Assembly (NCBI GenBank): GCA_005502915.1
Contig: SCMT01000004.1
Span: 1 to 64,000 of the forward strand
Direction of reading: 5' to 3'
Length of the DNA: 64,000 bases
Origin: Lysobacteraceae bacterium 2PB
GTDB lineage: Bacteria; Pseudomonadota; Gammaproteobacteria; Xanthomonadales; Xanthomonadaceae
Each line of letters starts with the position of its first letter. The first letter of the stretch is position 1. Below are positions 25,369 to 34,413 of this stretch, piece after piece. The notes beneath the pieces were generated by a model. That model searched no databases, was not told the DNA's origin, and worked only from the letters and a program-made list of their open reading frames with translations. The position numbers were made by a program, and so were the translations under genes.

Positions 25369-25389
25369 CCGGGTCTCCGGCGGTGGCGC

Positions 25390-26094
25390 TCAGCGCGTAT
25401 CGAGGCGCAGCCGCGCACCCTGCCAGTTCAGGATCACGCCGTCGCGGGTGATGGCTTCGACCTGCGCCTCGCCGATCAGATCGCCTTCGCTCAGGCGCTG
25501 GCCGTCGAGGATCACGAAGCGGCGGGCCGCGTCCTGGTTCCACATGTGCATGCTCATCTTCAGCGCTGGCAGCTGCTTGCGCGAACCGGCGTCGAGTTCG
25601 GACAGCGCCATCAGCGCGTCGCCGCGCGATGCGGATGGGCGAGGGGGCGGCGGCTCGGGCAGCGATTCGGCCGGTGGCGGCACGAGGCGCGGTGATGCGA
25701 CTGGCGCCGTCGCGATGGCTGCAGCTGCGGGCGTGGGCGTGGCGATGGGCGGCGTCGGCGGTGGCGTGCTCGCGACGGGTGCCGCAGGCGGTGCAGGCGG
25801 CGTCACGGGGACCGGCGGGCTCGCGGCGGGCGCGGCGACCTGTGTGTCGAGAGGCGCGGGCTGTGCCTGGACAGGCGCAGGCGCGAGCTCGGACGGCGTT
25901 GGCTCGCGCTGCAGGACCAGCCAGGTGGCGACACCCAGCGAGAGCACGCCGACGACACCGACGATCCACACCGGCGCGTTGCGGCGTTCGCGCGCCGGCG
26001 CGGGGGCGTCGTGCATCGCACTGAACAGGTCCGGCGTCTCGCTGCGTCGGCGCGCGGCTTCGGACTTGCGCAGGGCTTCGAGGATGAAGGACAT
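25390..26094 (-). CDS. gspB: General secretion pathway protein B (GspB/ExeB-like)
   Basis: A 234-residue inner-membrane protein that works with the ExeA ATPase to place the type II secretin in the cell wall. The start MSFILEALRKSEAARR is the family signature. One membrane helix (about 42-60) is followed by a long Pro/Ala-rich periplasmic linker (about 65-150). The conserved C-terminal domain (about 165-234) contains SMHMWNQDAARRFVILDGQRLSEGD, VEAITRDGVIL and WQGARLRL. Its start lies 4 bp after the exeA stop, so the pair is one operon. Confidence 0.92.
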   Translation of the reverse strand: MSFILEALRKSEAARRRSETPDLFSAMHDAPAPARERRNAPVWIVGVVGVLSLGVATWLVLQREPTPSELAPAPVQAQPAPLDTQVAAPAASPPVPVTPPAPPAAPVASTPPPTPPIATPTPAAAAIATAPVASPRLVPPPAESLPEPPPPRPSASRGDALMALSELDAGSRKQLPALKMSMHMWNQDAARRFVILDGQRLSEGDLIGEAQVEAITRDGVILNWQGARLRLDTR

Positions 26095-26098
26095 GCGG

Positions 26099-27841
26099 TC
26101 AGCCTCCGGTGCCGGTTGCGGTCGAAAGGCGCGGTCCGCTGCCGCGACTGGCGAGCACGAACAGCGTGTCGCCGCCGAGCGCGGCATCGTTGCGCAGGCC
26201 GTGACGCAGCTTGAAGCTGCGCAGGCCGACGACCGGATCGGGCGCATCGATGCCGTCGTCGCGCAGGCGTGCGCGCACCCACGCGACCGCGCGTGCGTCG
26301 CCGGCATTGAAGCGGGTTTCGATCGTGTCCGGTGCCGGCCACAGCGCAAGGTATTCGCCGTTCCACAGGCTCGCGAGCGCGACGCGGTCGGCATCGAAGG
26401 CATTGCCATCGATCGACAGGCGCACGCTGCCTGGATTGGCAACGGGATTTGCACCGGGATTGGCGCCGAGCAGCGAGGCCCAGGTCGCCTTCGGTTCGGC
26501 GCGCAGGCGCAGCAGCACCGGGCGATCCACGCGCAGCAGCTGGTCGAGCGTCGCGCGGCTGCGCAGGCAGCGCCAGCCGGGCGCGGGCTGCGCGGGGCAG
26601 GCGTCGGCGGCGACCTTGCGTACCGTTGCCGGGGCTTTCCAGCGTGCGTTGAGGTTCTGCCACTCGCGCGCGGCGTCCGGCGCGGCCTGCTGCACGCGCG
26701 CAACCAGGGCCTCGCCGTCGAGTGTGGTCTTGGCGGCAGTGGCAGGTGAAACCGCTGTGGACGGTGCAGCAGGCGAAACGGACGATGGCTGCGCCTTCGC
26801 ATCGGCGACCGGCACCGTCGTATCGGACGCATCGCGTCGCGACAGTGCGAAAGCGATCAGCACGGCCGCCAGCACCAGCCCGCCGCCGATCATCAGCGGC
26901 ATGCGGTCCTGCGTGCGTTTGCGGATATCGCTGCCGCCGGGCGCCAGCGCTTCCGACGCGGCGCGGTCGACGGTCTTCGCGTCGATCGCCAGCAGGTCCT
27001 GCGCGTAACCGCCGAGCAGGGCGCGTTCGGCGATCACGTTGATCAGGCGAGGCACGCCGCCACTGTGCCGGTGGATGCGTTTCACCGCGTCGGCGGTGAA
27101 CGGGAAGCGCTTCGCGCCGGCGGTGGTCAGGCGATGGCGCAGGTAGGCGCCGGTGCCGTGTTCGTCGAGCGGTCGCAGGTGGTAGCGCGCGGTGATGCGC
27201 TGCGCGAGCTGGCGCAGTTCCGGGCGCGCGAGCGAATCGCGCAGCTCCGGCTGGCCGATCAGGATGATCTGCAGCAGCTTCTGGGTCTCGGTCTCGAGAT
27301 TGGTCAGCAGGCGCACCTGCTCCAGCGCGTCGGCGGACAGGTTCTGCGCCTCGTCGATGATCAGCACCACGCGGTCGCCCTTGGCATACGCGTCGAGCAG
27401 GTAGGCGCCGAGCCGGTCGAACCAGACCTTGCCGCCGGCCGGCACGGCCGAGGCTGCCGGTGCGGATGCGGACGTCTGGTCGTGCTGTTCCGCCGCGGTC
27501 GCATCTTGCGCACCGTCTGCGGTGGGCTGCACGGGTTCGCCCGGCGTCAGCTTCAGCTCCTCGCAGATGGTCTGCAGCAGTTCCACCGGGTCCAGGCGCG
27601 GGTTGAGCACCAGGGCCGCGTGGGTGTTCCCGGGCAACTGGTTCAGCAGCAGGCGGCTGAGCGTGGTCTTGCCGGTGCCCACCTCGCCGGTGAGCTGCAC
27701 GAAACCGCCGCCGCCGCCCTGCTGGATGCCGTACAGCAGGTGCGCCAGCGCATCCCGGTGGTGTTCGCTGAGGAACACGTAATGCGGGTCCGGGGTGATC
27801 GAGAACGGCGTCTGCTCGAGGCCGTAGTACTCCAGATACAT
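26099..27841 (-). CDS. exeA: ExeA-like AAA ATPase of the type II secretion assembly pair
   Basis: A 580-residue protein. The N-terminal AAA ATPase domain (about 1-290) begins MYLEYYGLEQTPFSITPDP, with Walker A GEVGTGKTT (about 52-60) and Walker B VVLIIDEAQNL. An inserted Ala/Gln-rich loop lies near 105-140. A single membrane helix (about 315-340) leads to a periplasmic part with a C-terminal peptidoglycan-binding-like repeat (about 535-575; WVRARLRDDGIDAPD). It remodels peptidoglycan or drives secretin multimerisation with GspB. The lipase, M14 peptidase and S1 protease in this window are likely secretion clients. Confidence 0.9.
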   Translation of the reverse strand: MYLEYYGLEQTPFSITPDPHYVFLSEHHRDALAHLLYGIQQGGGGGFVQLTGEVGTGKTTLSRLLLNQLPGNTHAALVLNPRLDPVELLQTICEELKLTPGEPVQPTADGAQDATAAEQHDQTSASAPAASAVPAGGKVWFDRLGAYLLDAYAKGDRVVLIIDEAQNLSADALEQVRLLTNLETETQKLLQIILIGQPELRDSLARPELRQLAQRITARYHLRPLDEHGTGAYLRHRLTTAGAKRFPFTADAVKRIHRHSGGVPRLINVIAERALLGGYAQDLLAIDAKTVDRAASEALAPGGSDIRKRTQDRMPLMIGGGLVLAAVLIAFALSRRDASDTTVPVADAKAQPSSVSPAAPSTAVSPATAAKTTLDGEALVARVQQAAPDAAREWQNLNARWKAPATVRKVAADACPAQPAPGWRCLRSRATLDQLLRVDRPVLLRLRAEPKATWASLLGANPGANPVANPGSVRLSIDGNAFDADRVALASLWNGEYLALWPAPDTIETRFNAGDARAVAWVRARLRDDGIDAPDPVVGLRSFKLRHGLRNDAALGGDTLFVLASRGSGPRLSTATGTGG

Positions 27842-27908
27842 GGCGGGCTTCGACGCTGGCGGGCAGGGGAACAGGGGCGCCTAGACTGCCACAGCGCGGT
27901 CCGGGCGA

Positions 27909-28922
27909 CTAATCGAGGGTCTTGGACTCACTGACCGCCAGCAGCTCGGGATGTTCCGGCGCCGCTGCCTCGCCTTTCGCCGGTTTCGGCCGCACCAGCA
28001 GCGGGTAGACCAGCACCGCGCCGAGGATGATCGCCACGCCGAGGTAGAACTGCGGGGTCAGCTCGCGCTGCTCGCCGAGGAAGACGATGGCGAGGAGGAT
28101 GGCGTAGACCGGCTCCAGGCTGATCGCCAGCTGCGCGGCGAACGCGCTCATGTGGCGCATCGCGATCAGCGACAGCACGAAGGGCAGCAGGGTGCAGGCG
28201 ATCGCCAGCACCAGCAGCAGCACGGCGTCCCGGCCACCAGGCAGTTCGAACGGATTGCCGCCGAGCGCCGGCAGGATCAGCCCGGTCAGCGGCGCCAGCA
28301 GGGCGAGGACGCAGGCGCCGCTGGCCATTTCCAGCGCGGTGACCGACAGCGGGTCGGCGTGTTCGAGCAGGCGCTTGTTGAGCGAGGCGAAGATCGCGAC
28401 CAGCAGCGCGGACACGCCGCCGACCGCGATGCCGACCAGCATGCCGTCGGGCACGCCATCGGTGACCAGCAGCACGCCGGGCAGGGCGGCGACGCCCAGC
28501 GCCACTTCGCGCTTGGAGATGCGCTTGCCGGTGAACATCGGTTCGATCAGCGCGGTCATCACCGTGACCATCGCCATGCAGATCACGCCGACCGAGGCGT
28601 TGGACAGCTTCACCGCCGCGTAGAAGGTCAGCCAGTGCAGCGCGATCAGCGTGCCGGCGCAGGCGTAGCCCAGGCGCAGCTTCGGCGTCATCCCGCGCAG
28701 CCCGCGCCACACGCGCGGCACCAGCAGCAGCAAGGCGGTGACGATGGCCATGCGCCACCACACCAGCGGCATCGCGCCGAGCGTGATCAGCTTGCCGAGG
28801 ATCGCGGTGAAGCCCCACAGCAGCACGCAGAAGTGGATCTGGAACCACGCGGTGCGCTGGGTGCGGGCGGCGCTTGCCGATGCGTCGGTCATGTCGGGCG
28901 AGGGGTCTTGTGCATGGGCCAT
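27909..28922 (-). CDS. EamA-family (DMT) transporter
   Basis: A 337-residue inner-membrane protein with ten predicted helices in two EamA repeats, the usual architecture of drug/metabolite exporters. The second repeat contains LPFVLSLIAMRHMSAF and LEPVYAILLAIVFLGEQ, which is characteristic. The start at 28922 (MAHAQDPSP) or an internal ATG at 28892 is possible. Substrate unknown. The LysR regulator gene ends 32 bp upstream in the same direction. Confidence 0.88.
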   Translation of the reverse strand: MAHAQDPSPDMTDASASAARTQRTAWFQIHFCVLLWGFTAILGKLITLGAMPLVWWRMAIVTALLLLVPRVWRGLRGMTPKLRLGYACAGTLIALHWLTFYAAVKLSNASVGVICMAMVTVMTALIEPMFTGKRISKREVALGVAALPGVLLVTDGVPDGMLVGIAVGGVSALLVAIFASLNKRLLEHADPLSVTALEMASGACVLALLAPLTGLILPALGGNPFELPGGRDAVLLLVLAIACTLLPFVLSLIAMRHMSAFAAQLAISLEPVYAILLAIVFLGEQRELTPQFYLGVAIILGAVLVYPLLVRPKPAKGEAAAPEHPELLAVSESKTLD

Positions 28923-28953
28923 GTCCGGGAATTCGGACGGCGCGTGGCGCGCA

Positions 28954-29847
28954 TTATCGACGCTGCCGTTCCGGCGCGCTTGTCTCCAGCAGCCAGTCCA
29001 CGAACAGCCGCGCGACCGGACGCAGCGGGCGGTGCGAGGGATAGACGATGTGGTAGCTCCAGCGCGTCGGCAGCACCGGGCCGGGCAACTGGCGCAGGCG
29101 ACCGCTGTCGAACCACGGGCCGACGATCTTTTCGCGCGACAGCGCCACGCCCAGGCCGCGCGCGGCGGCTTCCATGGCGTCGGTGCTGTCGCTGAAGCTG
29201 TGGCCGAGGTTGAGCTGCACGCCATGCACGCCGGCGGCGCGGAACCAGTCGGCCCAGCCCTGGCGCGCGTGGTCGCCGATCAGGGTCAGCTTGGCGATGT
29301 CGGCGGCGCAGGCGACGCGGGCGGCGGTGGCCGGGTCGGCGACCGGGATCAGCGCGTCGTCCATGACGTGGTGCGCGGTGAGCCCGGGCCAGTGCCCCGG
29401 CCCGTGGCGGATGCCGAGGTCGGGGCCGCCGTCGTCGAAGCGGGTCAGGGTGACCTCGGTGTCGATCATGAGGCGCACGCCGGGATGCCGCGTCGTGAAG
29501 TCCTGCAGGCGCGGCAGCAGCCAGGTATGGGTGAGCGAGTGCAGGGTGGTGATGCGCACGCGCTGGTCGTCGTCGCGGCCCTTGCGCAGGGCCTGCAGCG
29601 TGCCTTCGACATCGCTCAGCGCGCTGCCGGCGGCATCGGCCAGGCGTCGGCCCTCGGCGGTGAGGATCACCCCGCGTGCATGGCGCTGGAACAGCGGCAT
29701 CCCCAGCCGCTCTTCCAGCTTGCGGACGTGGTGGCTGACCGCGCTGGCGGTCAGGTGCAGCTCTTCGGCGGCATGCGCGAAGTTCTGGTGCCGCGCCGCC
29801 GCCTCGAAGGCCGCCAGCGCCGGCAGCCAGTCCGCCCGGAGGGTCAT
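28954..29847 (-). CDS. LysR-family regulator (GcvA-like)
   Basis: A 297-residue regulator. The N-terminal winged helix (about 5-65) reads AAFEAAARHQNFAHAAEELHL, then TASAVSHHVRKLEERLG. The ligand-binding domain (about 90-290) is of the GcvA/AmpR type (LPRLQDFTTRHPGVRLMIDTE). It is divergent from a cupin gene and co-directional with an EamA transporter, so it may control either. Start at 29847 (MTLRADWLPAL) is chosen by family alignment. Confidence 0.92.
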   Translation of the reverse strand: MTLRADWLPALAAFEAAARHQNFAHAAEELHLTASAVSHHVRKLEERLGMPLFQRHARGVILTAEGRRLADAAGSALSDVEGTLQALRKGRDDDQRVRITTLHSLTHTWLLPRLQDFTTRHPGVRLMIDTEVTLTRFDDGGPDLGIRHGPGHWPGLTAHHVMDDALIPVADPATAARVACAADIAKLTLIGDHARQGWADWFRAAGVHGVQLNLGHSFSDSTDAMEAAARGLGVALSREKIVGPWFDSGRLRQLPGPVLPTRWSYHIVYPSHRPLRPVARLFVDWLLETSAPERQRR

Positions 29848-29986
29848 GTCGAGCCTCAAGCCTGATTTGTGTCTGAGGCCTAAAGTATGCGCTTGTCGGG
29901 GCTGTGGCGCAGCCCATAATCGACGCCAGACACGGATCAGATGATCGGCTGGCGCAGTACCGGCCATGCCCACGGGAGGATTCGCC

Positions 29987-30466
29987 ATGCCAGCACAGCC
30001 GCGACATACCCACTCGAGCCCAGCTCGTCCCGGGGCCGCCAGGCGCAGCACGCTGGCCGAGCTGCCGCGCCAGCGCGTGGCGGCCGTGACCCCGCTCCCT
30101 TCGCAGTCGGTGGATGCCGAGGCGCTGCCGCCGATGCTGCTCGGCAGTGGCTGCGTCCGCCGCGCCTTGCCCGCGCCGCCCGGTGCGCGCGCCTGGCTGG
30201 TCGACATGGCGCCGGGCAGCGAGTGGCCGTGGATCGACCGCGCCGAGACCGGCGAGGCCTATTTCGTGCTGCAGGGCGAGGTCATCGACGATGGCGTGCG
30301 CCATCCCGCCGGCACGCAGGTGGTGATCTCGCCCGGTGGGCGCCATCGCCCGCGCAGCGAGACCGGCGCGCGCCTGGTCGGTTTCCATCTCGAACCCGAC
30401 GCCTTCCTCGGCGCCGGGGGCAATCCCGATGTCCTCATTGGCCGGCTGCACCTGCAGCAGGGCTGA
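29987..30466 (+). CDS. Cupin-domain protein
   Basis: A 159-residue protein with a single C-terminal cupin barrel (about 70-150): ETGEAYFVLQGEVIDDG, then GTQVVISPGGRHRPRSETGARLVGF. Canonical His ligands of motif 1 are replaced, so metal binding is uncertain. The ATG at 29987 has GGGAGGA 6 bp upstream, which decides it over an earlier ATG at 29966. It is divergent from the LysR gene and 47 bp upstream of an EamA transporter, so a LysR-controlled cupin and exporter unit is plausible. Confidence 0.8.
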   Translation: MPAQPRHTHSSPARPGAARRSTLAELPRQRVAAVTPLPSQSVDAEALPPMLLGSGCVRRALPAPPGARAWLVDMAPGSEWPWIDRAETGEAYFVLQGEVIDDGVRHPAGTQVVISPGGRHRPRSETGARLVGFHLEPDAFLGAGGNPDVLIGRLHLQQG

Positions 30467-30513
30467 TCCTCCGAATCGCTCCACGCTACACGCACCTCCC
30501 CCACGGAGTTCCG

Positions 30514-31404
30514 ATGAACGCAGTAACGTCCGACTGCGCACCGCTGGTGCGCACGGCCCCGGCATGGCTCACGCCGCTCGAACTGACCGCGCTGGGCGCG
30601 ATCTGGGGCGCGTCGTTCCTGTTCATGCGCGTCGCCGCGCCGGACTTCGGCGCCACGCCGCTGGTCGCGATGCGCCTGTGGCTGGGCGCGCTGGTGCTGC
30701 TGCCGCTGCTGTGGCACGCACGGCGCGCGTTTCCGCCGACGCTGTGGCCGCGCCTGGCGCTGATCGGCGCGATCAACTCGGCGATCCCGTTCACGCTGTT
30801 CGCCTGGGCCGCGCAGCGCGCGCCGGCCGGCGTCGGCGCGATCACCAATTCGATGGCGGTGCTGTTCGTCGCGCTGATCGCCTTCCTGTTCTACGGCGAG
30901 AAGATCGGCGTGCGCCGCGCGATCGCGCTGCTCGCGGGTTTCGCAGGCGTGGTCGTGCTCGCCAGCGGCAAGGTCGCCGGTGCGGACGTCGGTCCCGCGG
31001 TCGCGGCCGGTACGATGGCGGCGTTTCTGTACGGCATCGGCGCGAACCTGGTGAAGCGCCATCTTGCGGGCCTGCCGGCGACGGCGGTCGCGGGCGCGAC
31101 CCTGCTGTGCGCGGCGCTGCTGGCGACGCCGTTCGCGATCGCCCACTGGCCGACCGCACCCGTGCCGCTGCGCAGCTGGCTGTCGGTGACCGCACTCGGC
31201 GTGCTCTGCACCGGCATCGCCTTCGTCATGTACTACCGGCTGATCGCGCGCATCGGCGCGCCACGCGCGGCGACCTCGACCTACCTCGTGCCGCTGTTCG
31301 GCGTGGCCTGGGCCTGGTGGCTGCTTGGCGAACCGCTGACCTGGACGATGGCGCTGGCCGGCGTGCTCATCCTCGGCGGCGTGGTGATGAGCCAGAAGCG
31401 CTGA
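30514..31404 (+). CDS. EamA-family (DMT) transporter
   Basis: A 296-residue ten-helix inner-membrane transporter. Hallmarks are LGAIWGASFLFMRVA in helix 1, LYGIGANLVKRHL between repeats and YLVPLFGVAWAWWLLGEPL in the second repeat. It is probably co-transcribed with the cupin gene upstream. This is the second EamA protein flanking the LysR gene; the two share the fold but are clearly different sequences. Confidence 0.9.
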   Translation: MNAVTSDCAPLVRTAPAWLTPLELTALGAIWGASFLFMRVAAPDFGATPLVAMRLWLGALVLLPLLWHARRAFPPTLWPRLALIGAINSAIPFTLFAWAAQRAPAGVGAITNSMAVLFVALIAFLFYGEKIGVRRAIALLAGFAGVVVLASGKVAGADVGPAVAAGTMAAFLYGIGANLVKRHLAGLPATAVAGATLLCAALLATPFAIAHWPTAPVPLRSWLSVTALGVLCTGIAFVMYYRLIARIGAPRAATSTYLVPLFGVAWAWWLLGEPLTWTMALAGVLILGGVVMSQKR

Positions 31405-31431
31405 GCGAGGTGGTTGGGCCCTGTCGCTTCC

Positions 31432-31526
31432 TGTAGAGCGGAGCTTGCTCCGCTCGCGTCACGGCAAATGACTGTTCAACCTTCCGCAAAGATCAAAAGC
31501 ACGAGCGGAGCAAGCTCCGCTCTACA
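31432..31526. repeat. Perfect 25-bp inverted repeat (REP-type)
   Basis: Arms at 31432-31456 and 31502-31526 are exact reverse complements. Each itself contains the hairpin AGCGGAGCTTGCTCCGCT. The 45-bp centre carries no gene. It sits between convergent genes and is likely a mobile or transposase-dependent intergenic palindrome. Confidence 0.85.
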
Positions 31527-31539
31527 AATGCGTGGTGTG

Positions 31540-32250
31540 TCAGGCGCTCTGCGCCGGCATGCCCACGCGGCGCGGGATACCGTCGTCGTCGAGCAGGCGC
31601 TCGATGCGGGTGAACACTTCCGGGCGCGAGAAGGGCTTCTTCATGAAGTCGTCGGCGCCGATGCGCTGCACGTAGAACTGCTCGGTGGCGAGCATGTTGC
31701 CGCTGATCATGATCACCGGCACATCCTTCGTCGCCGGGTCGCGGCGCAGCGCGCGCAGCGCCGCGAAACCGTCCATGCCGGGCAGCACGATGTCGAGGAA
31801 GATGATCTCCGGCACCAGCACCTTGGCCAGCTCCAGCGCTTCCTCGGCGGTGTAGGCCTCGTAGGTCTGGTAGCCGTTCTGCTGCAGCATCTTGCGCAGC
31901 ACCGCGACGACCACGGTGGAGTCGTCGACGATCAGCGCGCGCGTGCCGGGGCGGGCGTTGACGCGGTTGCGCTCGCGGCGCTCGGGCCCCTGGTAGCTGT
32001 CGTCGAGCGGGACGTGCGCTTCGGCGGCGGCTTCGATGGCGCTGTCGGTCACGTCGTCGGGCGAGGGTGCGAGCACGGGCATCGCGGTCGCTGCGGGCGC
32101 GTCGATCGCGGCAGGCGGCGGCGCGACCGCTGCGGGTGGCGTCGGTGCCAGCGCGGGCACGGCCGGCCGTGGCGCGGACGGCGCGGCAGCGGGCGTGGTC
32201 GGTGCGCTGTCGCGCCCCAGCAGACGTTTGACGGAATCGAAAATGCTCAC
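31540..32250 (-). CDS. Response regulator with receiver domain (PilG/CheY-like)
   Basis: A 236-residue protein. An N-terminal Ala/Pro-rich linker (about 15-100) precedes one receiver domain (about 104-225). The receiver has the acidic pair in LIVDDST, phospho-acceptor Asp in IIFLDIVLPGMDG, Ser in VIMISGN and Lys in FMKKPF. No output domain is present, so it signals by protein contact, as in twitching-motility or chemotaxis-type systems. The start is a GTG at 32250 (GTG AGC ATT TTC). No kinase gene is adjacent. Confidence 0.88.
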   Translation of the reverse strand: MSIFDSVKRLLGRDSAPTTPAAAPSAPRPAVPALAPTPPAAVAPPPAAIDAPAATAMPVLAPSPDDVTDSAIEAAAEAHVPLDDSYQGPERRERNRVNARPGTRALIVDDSTVVVAVLRKMLQQNGYQTYEAYTAEEALELAKVLVPEIIFLDIVLPGMDGFAALRALRRDPATKDVPVIMISGNMLATEQFYVQRIGADDFMKKPFSRPEVFTRIERLLDDDGIPRRVGMPAQSA

Positions 32251-32483
32251 CCTGGACGACCTCTCGTGCGTGCGGACCTTGCGTGTCCGTGTGGATAGCG
32301 CCTGTGGATACGTTGCCCCTGGATACGACATTCCGGGCCCGGTGCGGACGGCCGCAAGCATAGCGGCGGCGCGTCCGTACGGCCAAGCCCGGCACAGTCG
32401 GGTGAGATCCATGCGGTGGCGGATGCACGAAGCCCCGGGCGGGCCCGGGGCTTCGGCGGTGGCGGCATCGCGTGCGGGCCGGC

Positions 32484-34301
32484 TTACCTGATCGGCTCGT
32501 CCAGCATCATCGAACGCACGAAGCGCACCGGCGGAGCGCCGTACGACAGCACCTGGTCGTGGTAGGCCTTCAGCTGGAAGTCCTTGCCGCGCTTGGCCAT
32601 CACCGCCTTGCGCAGGTCGAAGTGTTCCTGCACGCCGACGAAGTAGGTCGGCAGCTGTGCGCTGCTGAGCTGGGCGCGGATCCACTTGCCGGCGGCCTCG
32701 CGCTCCTGCTGGAAGGTGCGGCGGGTCATCAGGTCCATGGCCTGCTCGCGGGTCCAGTTGTCGACGTGCACGCCCTGGTCGAGGATCGCGTTGGCGACGG
32801 CGCGCAGGTAGAACTTGTAGCGCATCAGGTGGAACAGCGGGTCGTTGTCGAGGTAGCCGTTCTCCATCATCACGGTCTCGGTGTAGACCGCCCAGCCCTC
32901 GGCGAACATGCCCGAGCGCAGCACGCCGCGCAGCACCGACGGATGGCGCGCCGAGTGCGCGCCTTCCAGGTAATGACCCGGCATCGCCTCGTGGATCGAC
33001 AGCAGGTGGATCATGCGCGTGTTGTATTCGCGCAGGAAGGAGTCGGTCTGCTCGGCGGTCCAGTCGTCCGGGATCGGCGAGATCGCGTAATACGTCTTCT
33101 GGCCCTTGTCGAGCGGACCCGGCGAATCGCAGTACGCGACCGAGAAGCCGCGCTGGAATTCCGGCATCAGGATGATTTCGACCGGATCGTCAGGCACCGT
33201 CACCAGGTCCTTGGCGCGGGTGAAGACGGTCGCCTGTTCCAGTGTCTGCTTGGCGGTGTCGACCACCTTGTCGCGCGCCGGCTTCTCGGCGTACGCCAGT
33301 TCCAGCGCGGCTTCGATCGCCTTCTGCTGCTGCTCGTCGCTCGGGTTGTCCGGCAGCTCCGGCGCGTTCGGCTTGTCCTTCAGCACCTGCTGCGCGATCT
33401 TGTACATCGTCTCGCGCACGCTGGTGATCTCGGCCTCGGCGCGCTGCTTGATCTCCGCGCGCGACAGCGACGACATCAGCGCGAACTTCAGCTTCTGGTC
33501 GTACAGCTCCGCACCGATGCGGAAATCGCCCTTCGCGTTCGGCACCAGGGTCTTGTCGAGCCACGCCTGGTGTTCCTCGACGGCCTTGGTCAGCGTGGCG
33601 ACGGCCGCGTCGAGACGCTTGCGCTCCTCACCCTGCAGCTTGTCGGCGTTGGGCTTGATGAACTCCTCGATCAGCGAGAGCACGCCCTTGTTCTGCTTGG
33701 CCACGGTCTCTGCGTGGGTCTTCGGCACGCGCGCCGGATCGAGGTTCTCGCGCGCCTGCGCGAGCAGCGCGGGGATCTTCTCCATGCGCGCGGCGGCGGC
33801 GTTGAGGCGCTGCGCCATCGGCGCGTAGTCGCGGGCCATCAGGTTGTAGATCGCGCCGCCGGCCAGGCCGCTGTAGACCTGCGGATCCCAGGCCCAGCTC
33901 TGCATCGTCTCCAGGTTCCAGATGTCGCCCTGCAGCTGGTTGCGCAGGATCGCCGCGTCGATCTGGTTCTCGCGCGACAGCTTGCTCGCATCGATGCCGT
34001 CGAGGTCGGCCAGGACGCCCTTGCTGAACTTGACGTATTCCTCGCGCGCAGCCGCGCTCAGGTCGTCCAGTTCGGCGTCGTAGGTGTGGTCGCCCTGCTG
34101 GGTCGCGGTCACCGGGTTGCGCTTGAGCCAGCCGTCCAGCCAGCGCTTGCTGATCTCCGCGAACTTCGCCTGGACGGCGGCATCCGCGGCCGGTGCTGCA
34201 GCGGCCTTGTCCGGCTGCGCGGCGGTGGGGGGCGTGGCGTCTCCGCCGCAGGCGGCGAGGGTGACGGTGAGCAGGGCAACGGCGAGGGGTGTCAGGCGCA
34301 T
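32484..34301 (-). CDS. DUF885 lipoprotein (putative zinc metallopeptidase)
   Basis: A 605-residue exported lipoprotein. The signal sequence ends in the lipobox LAAC (Cys18). A linker precedes a large helical DUF885 domain (about 45-600) with the zinc-site motif HEAMPGHYLEGAHS and a downstream GMFAEGWAVYTE block that supplies the third ligand, as in M32-like gluzincin relatives. The substrate is unknown. Start at 34301. Length is as expected for this family in Xanthomonadaceae. Confidence 0.9.
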   Translation of the reverse strand: MRLTPLAVALLTVTLAACGGDATPPTAAQPDKAAAAPAADAAVQAKFAEISKRWLDGWLKRNPVTATQQGDHTYDAELDDLSAAAREEYVKFSKGVLADLDGIDASKLSRENQIDAAILRNQLQGDIWNLETMQSWAWDPQVYSGLAGGAIYNLMARDYAPMAQRLNAAAARMEKIPALLAQARENLDPARVPKTHAETVAKQNKGVLSLIEEFIKPNADKLQGEERKRLDAAVATLTKAVEEHQAWLDKTLVPNAKGDFRIGAELYDQKLKFALMSSLSRAEIKQRAEAEITSVRETMYKIAQQVLKDKPNAPELPDNPSDEQQQKAIEAALELAYAEKPARDKVVDTAKQTLEQATVFTRAKDLVTVPDDPVEIILMPEFQRGFSVAYCDSPGPLDKGQKTYYAISPIPDDWTAEQTDSFLREYNTRMIHLLSIHEAMPGHYLEGAHSARHPSVLRGVLRSGMFAEGWAVYTETVMMENGYLDNDPLFHLMRYKFYLRAVANAILDQGVHVDNWTREQAMDLMTRRTFQQEREAAGKWIRAQLSSAQLPTYFVGVQEHFDLRKAVMAKRGKDFQLKAYHDQVLSYGAPPVRFVRSMMLDEPIR

Positions 34302-34413
34302 GATCGGATCCGGCGGGACGAAAGGCCGAAGCATAGAACGTATACGCCACGACGCGCATGTGCCGGAGACGTTGCCGCACGCGTTCGCCGTCGCGTCGTC
34401 TCGGCACGGGGCG

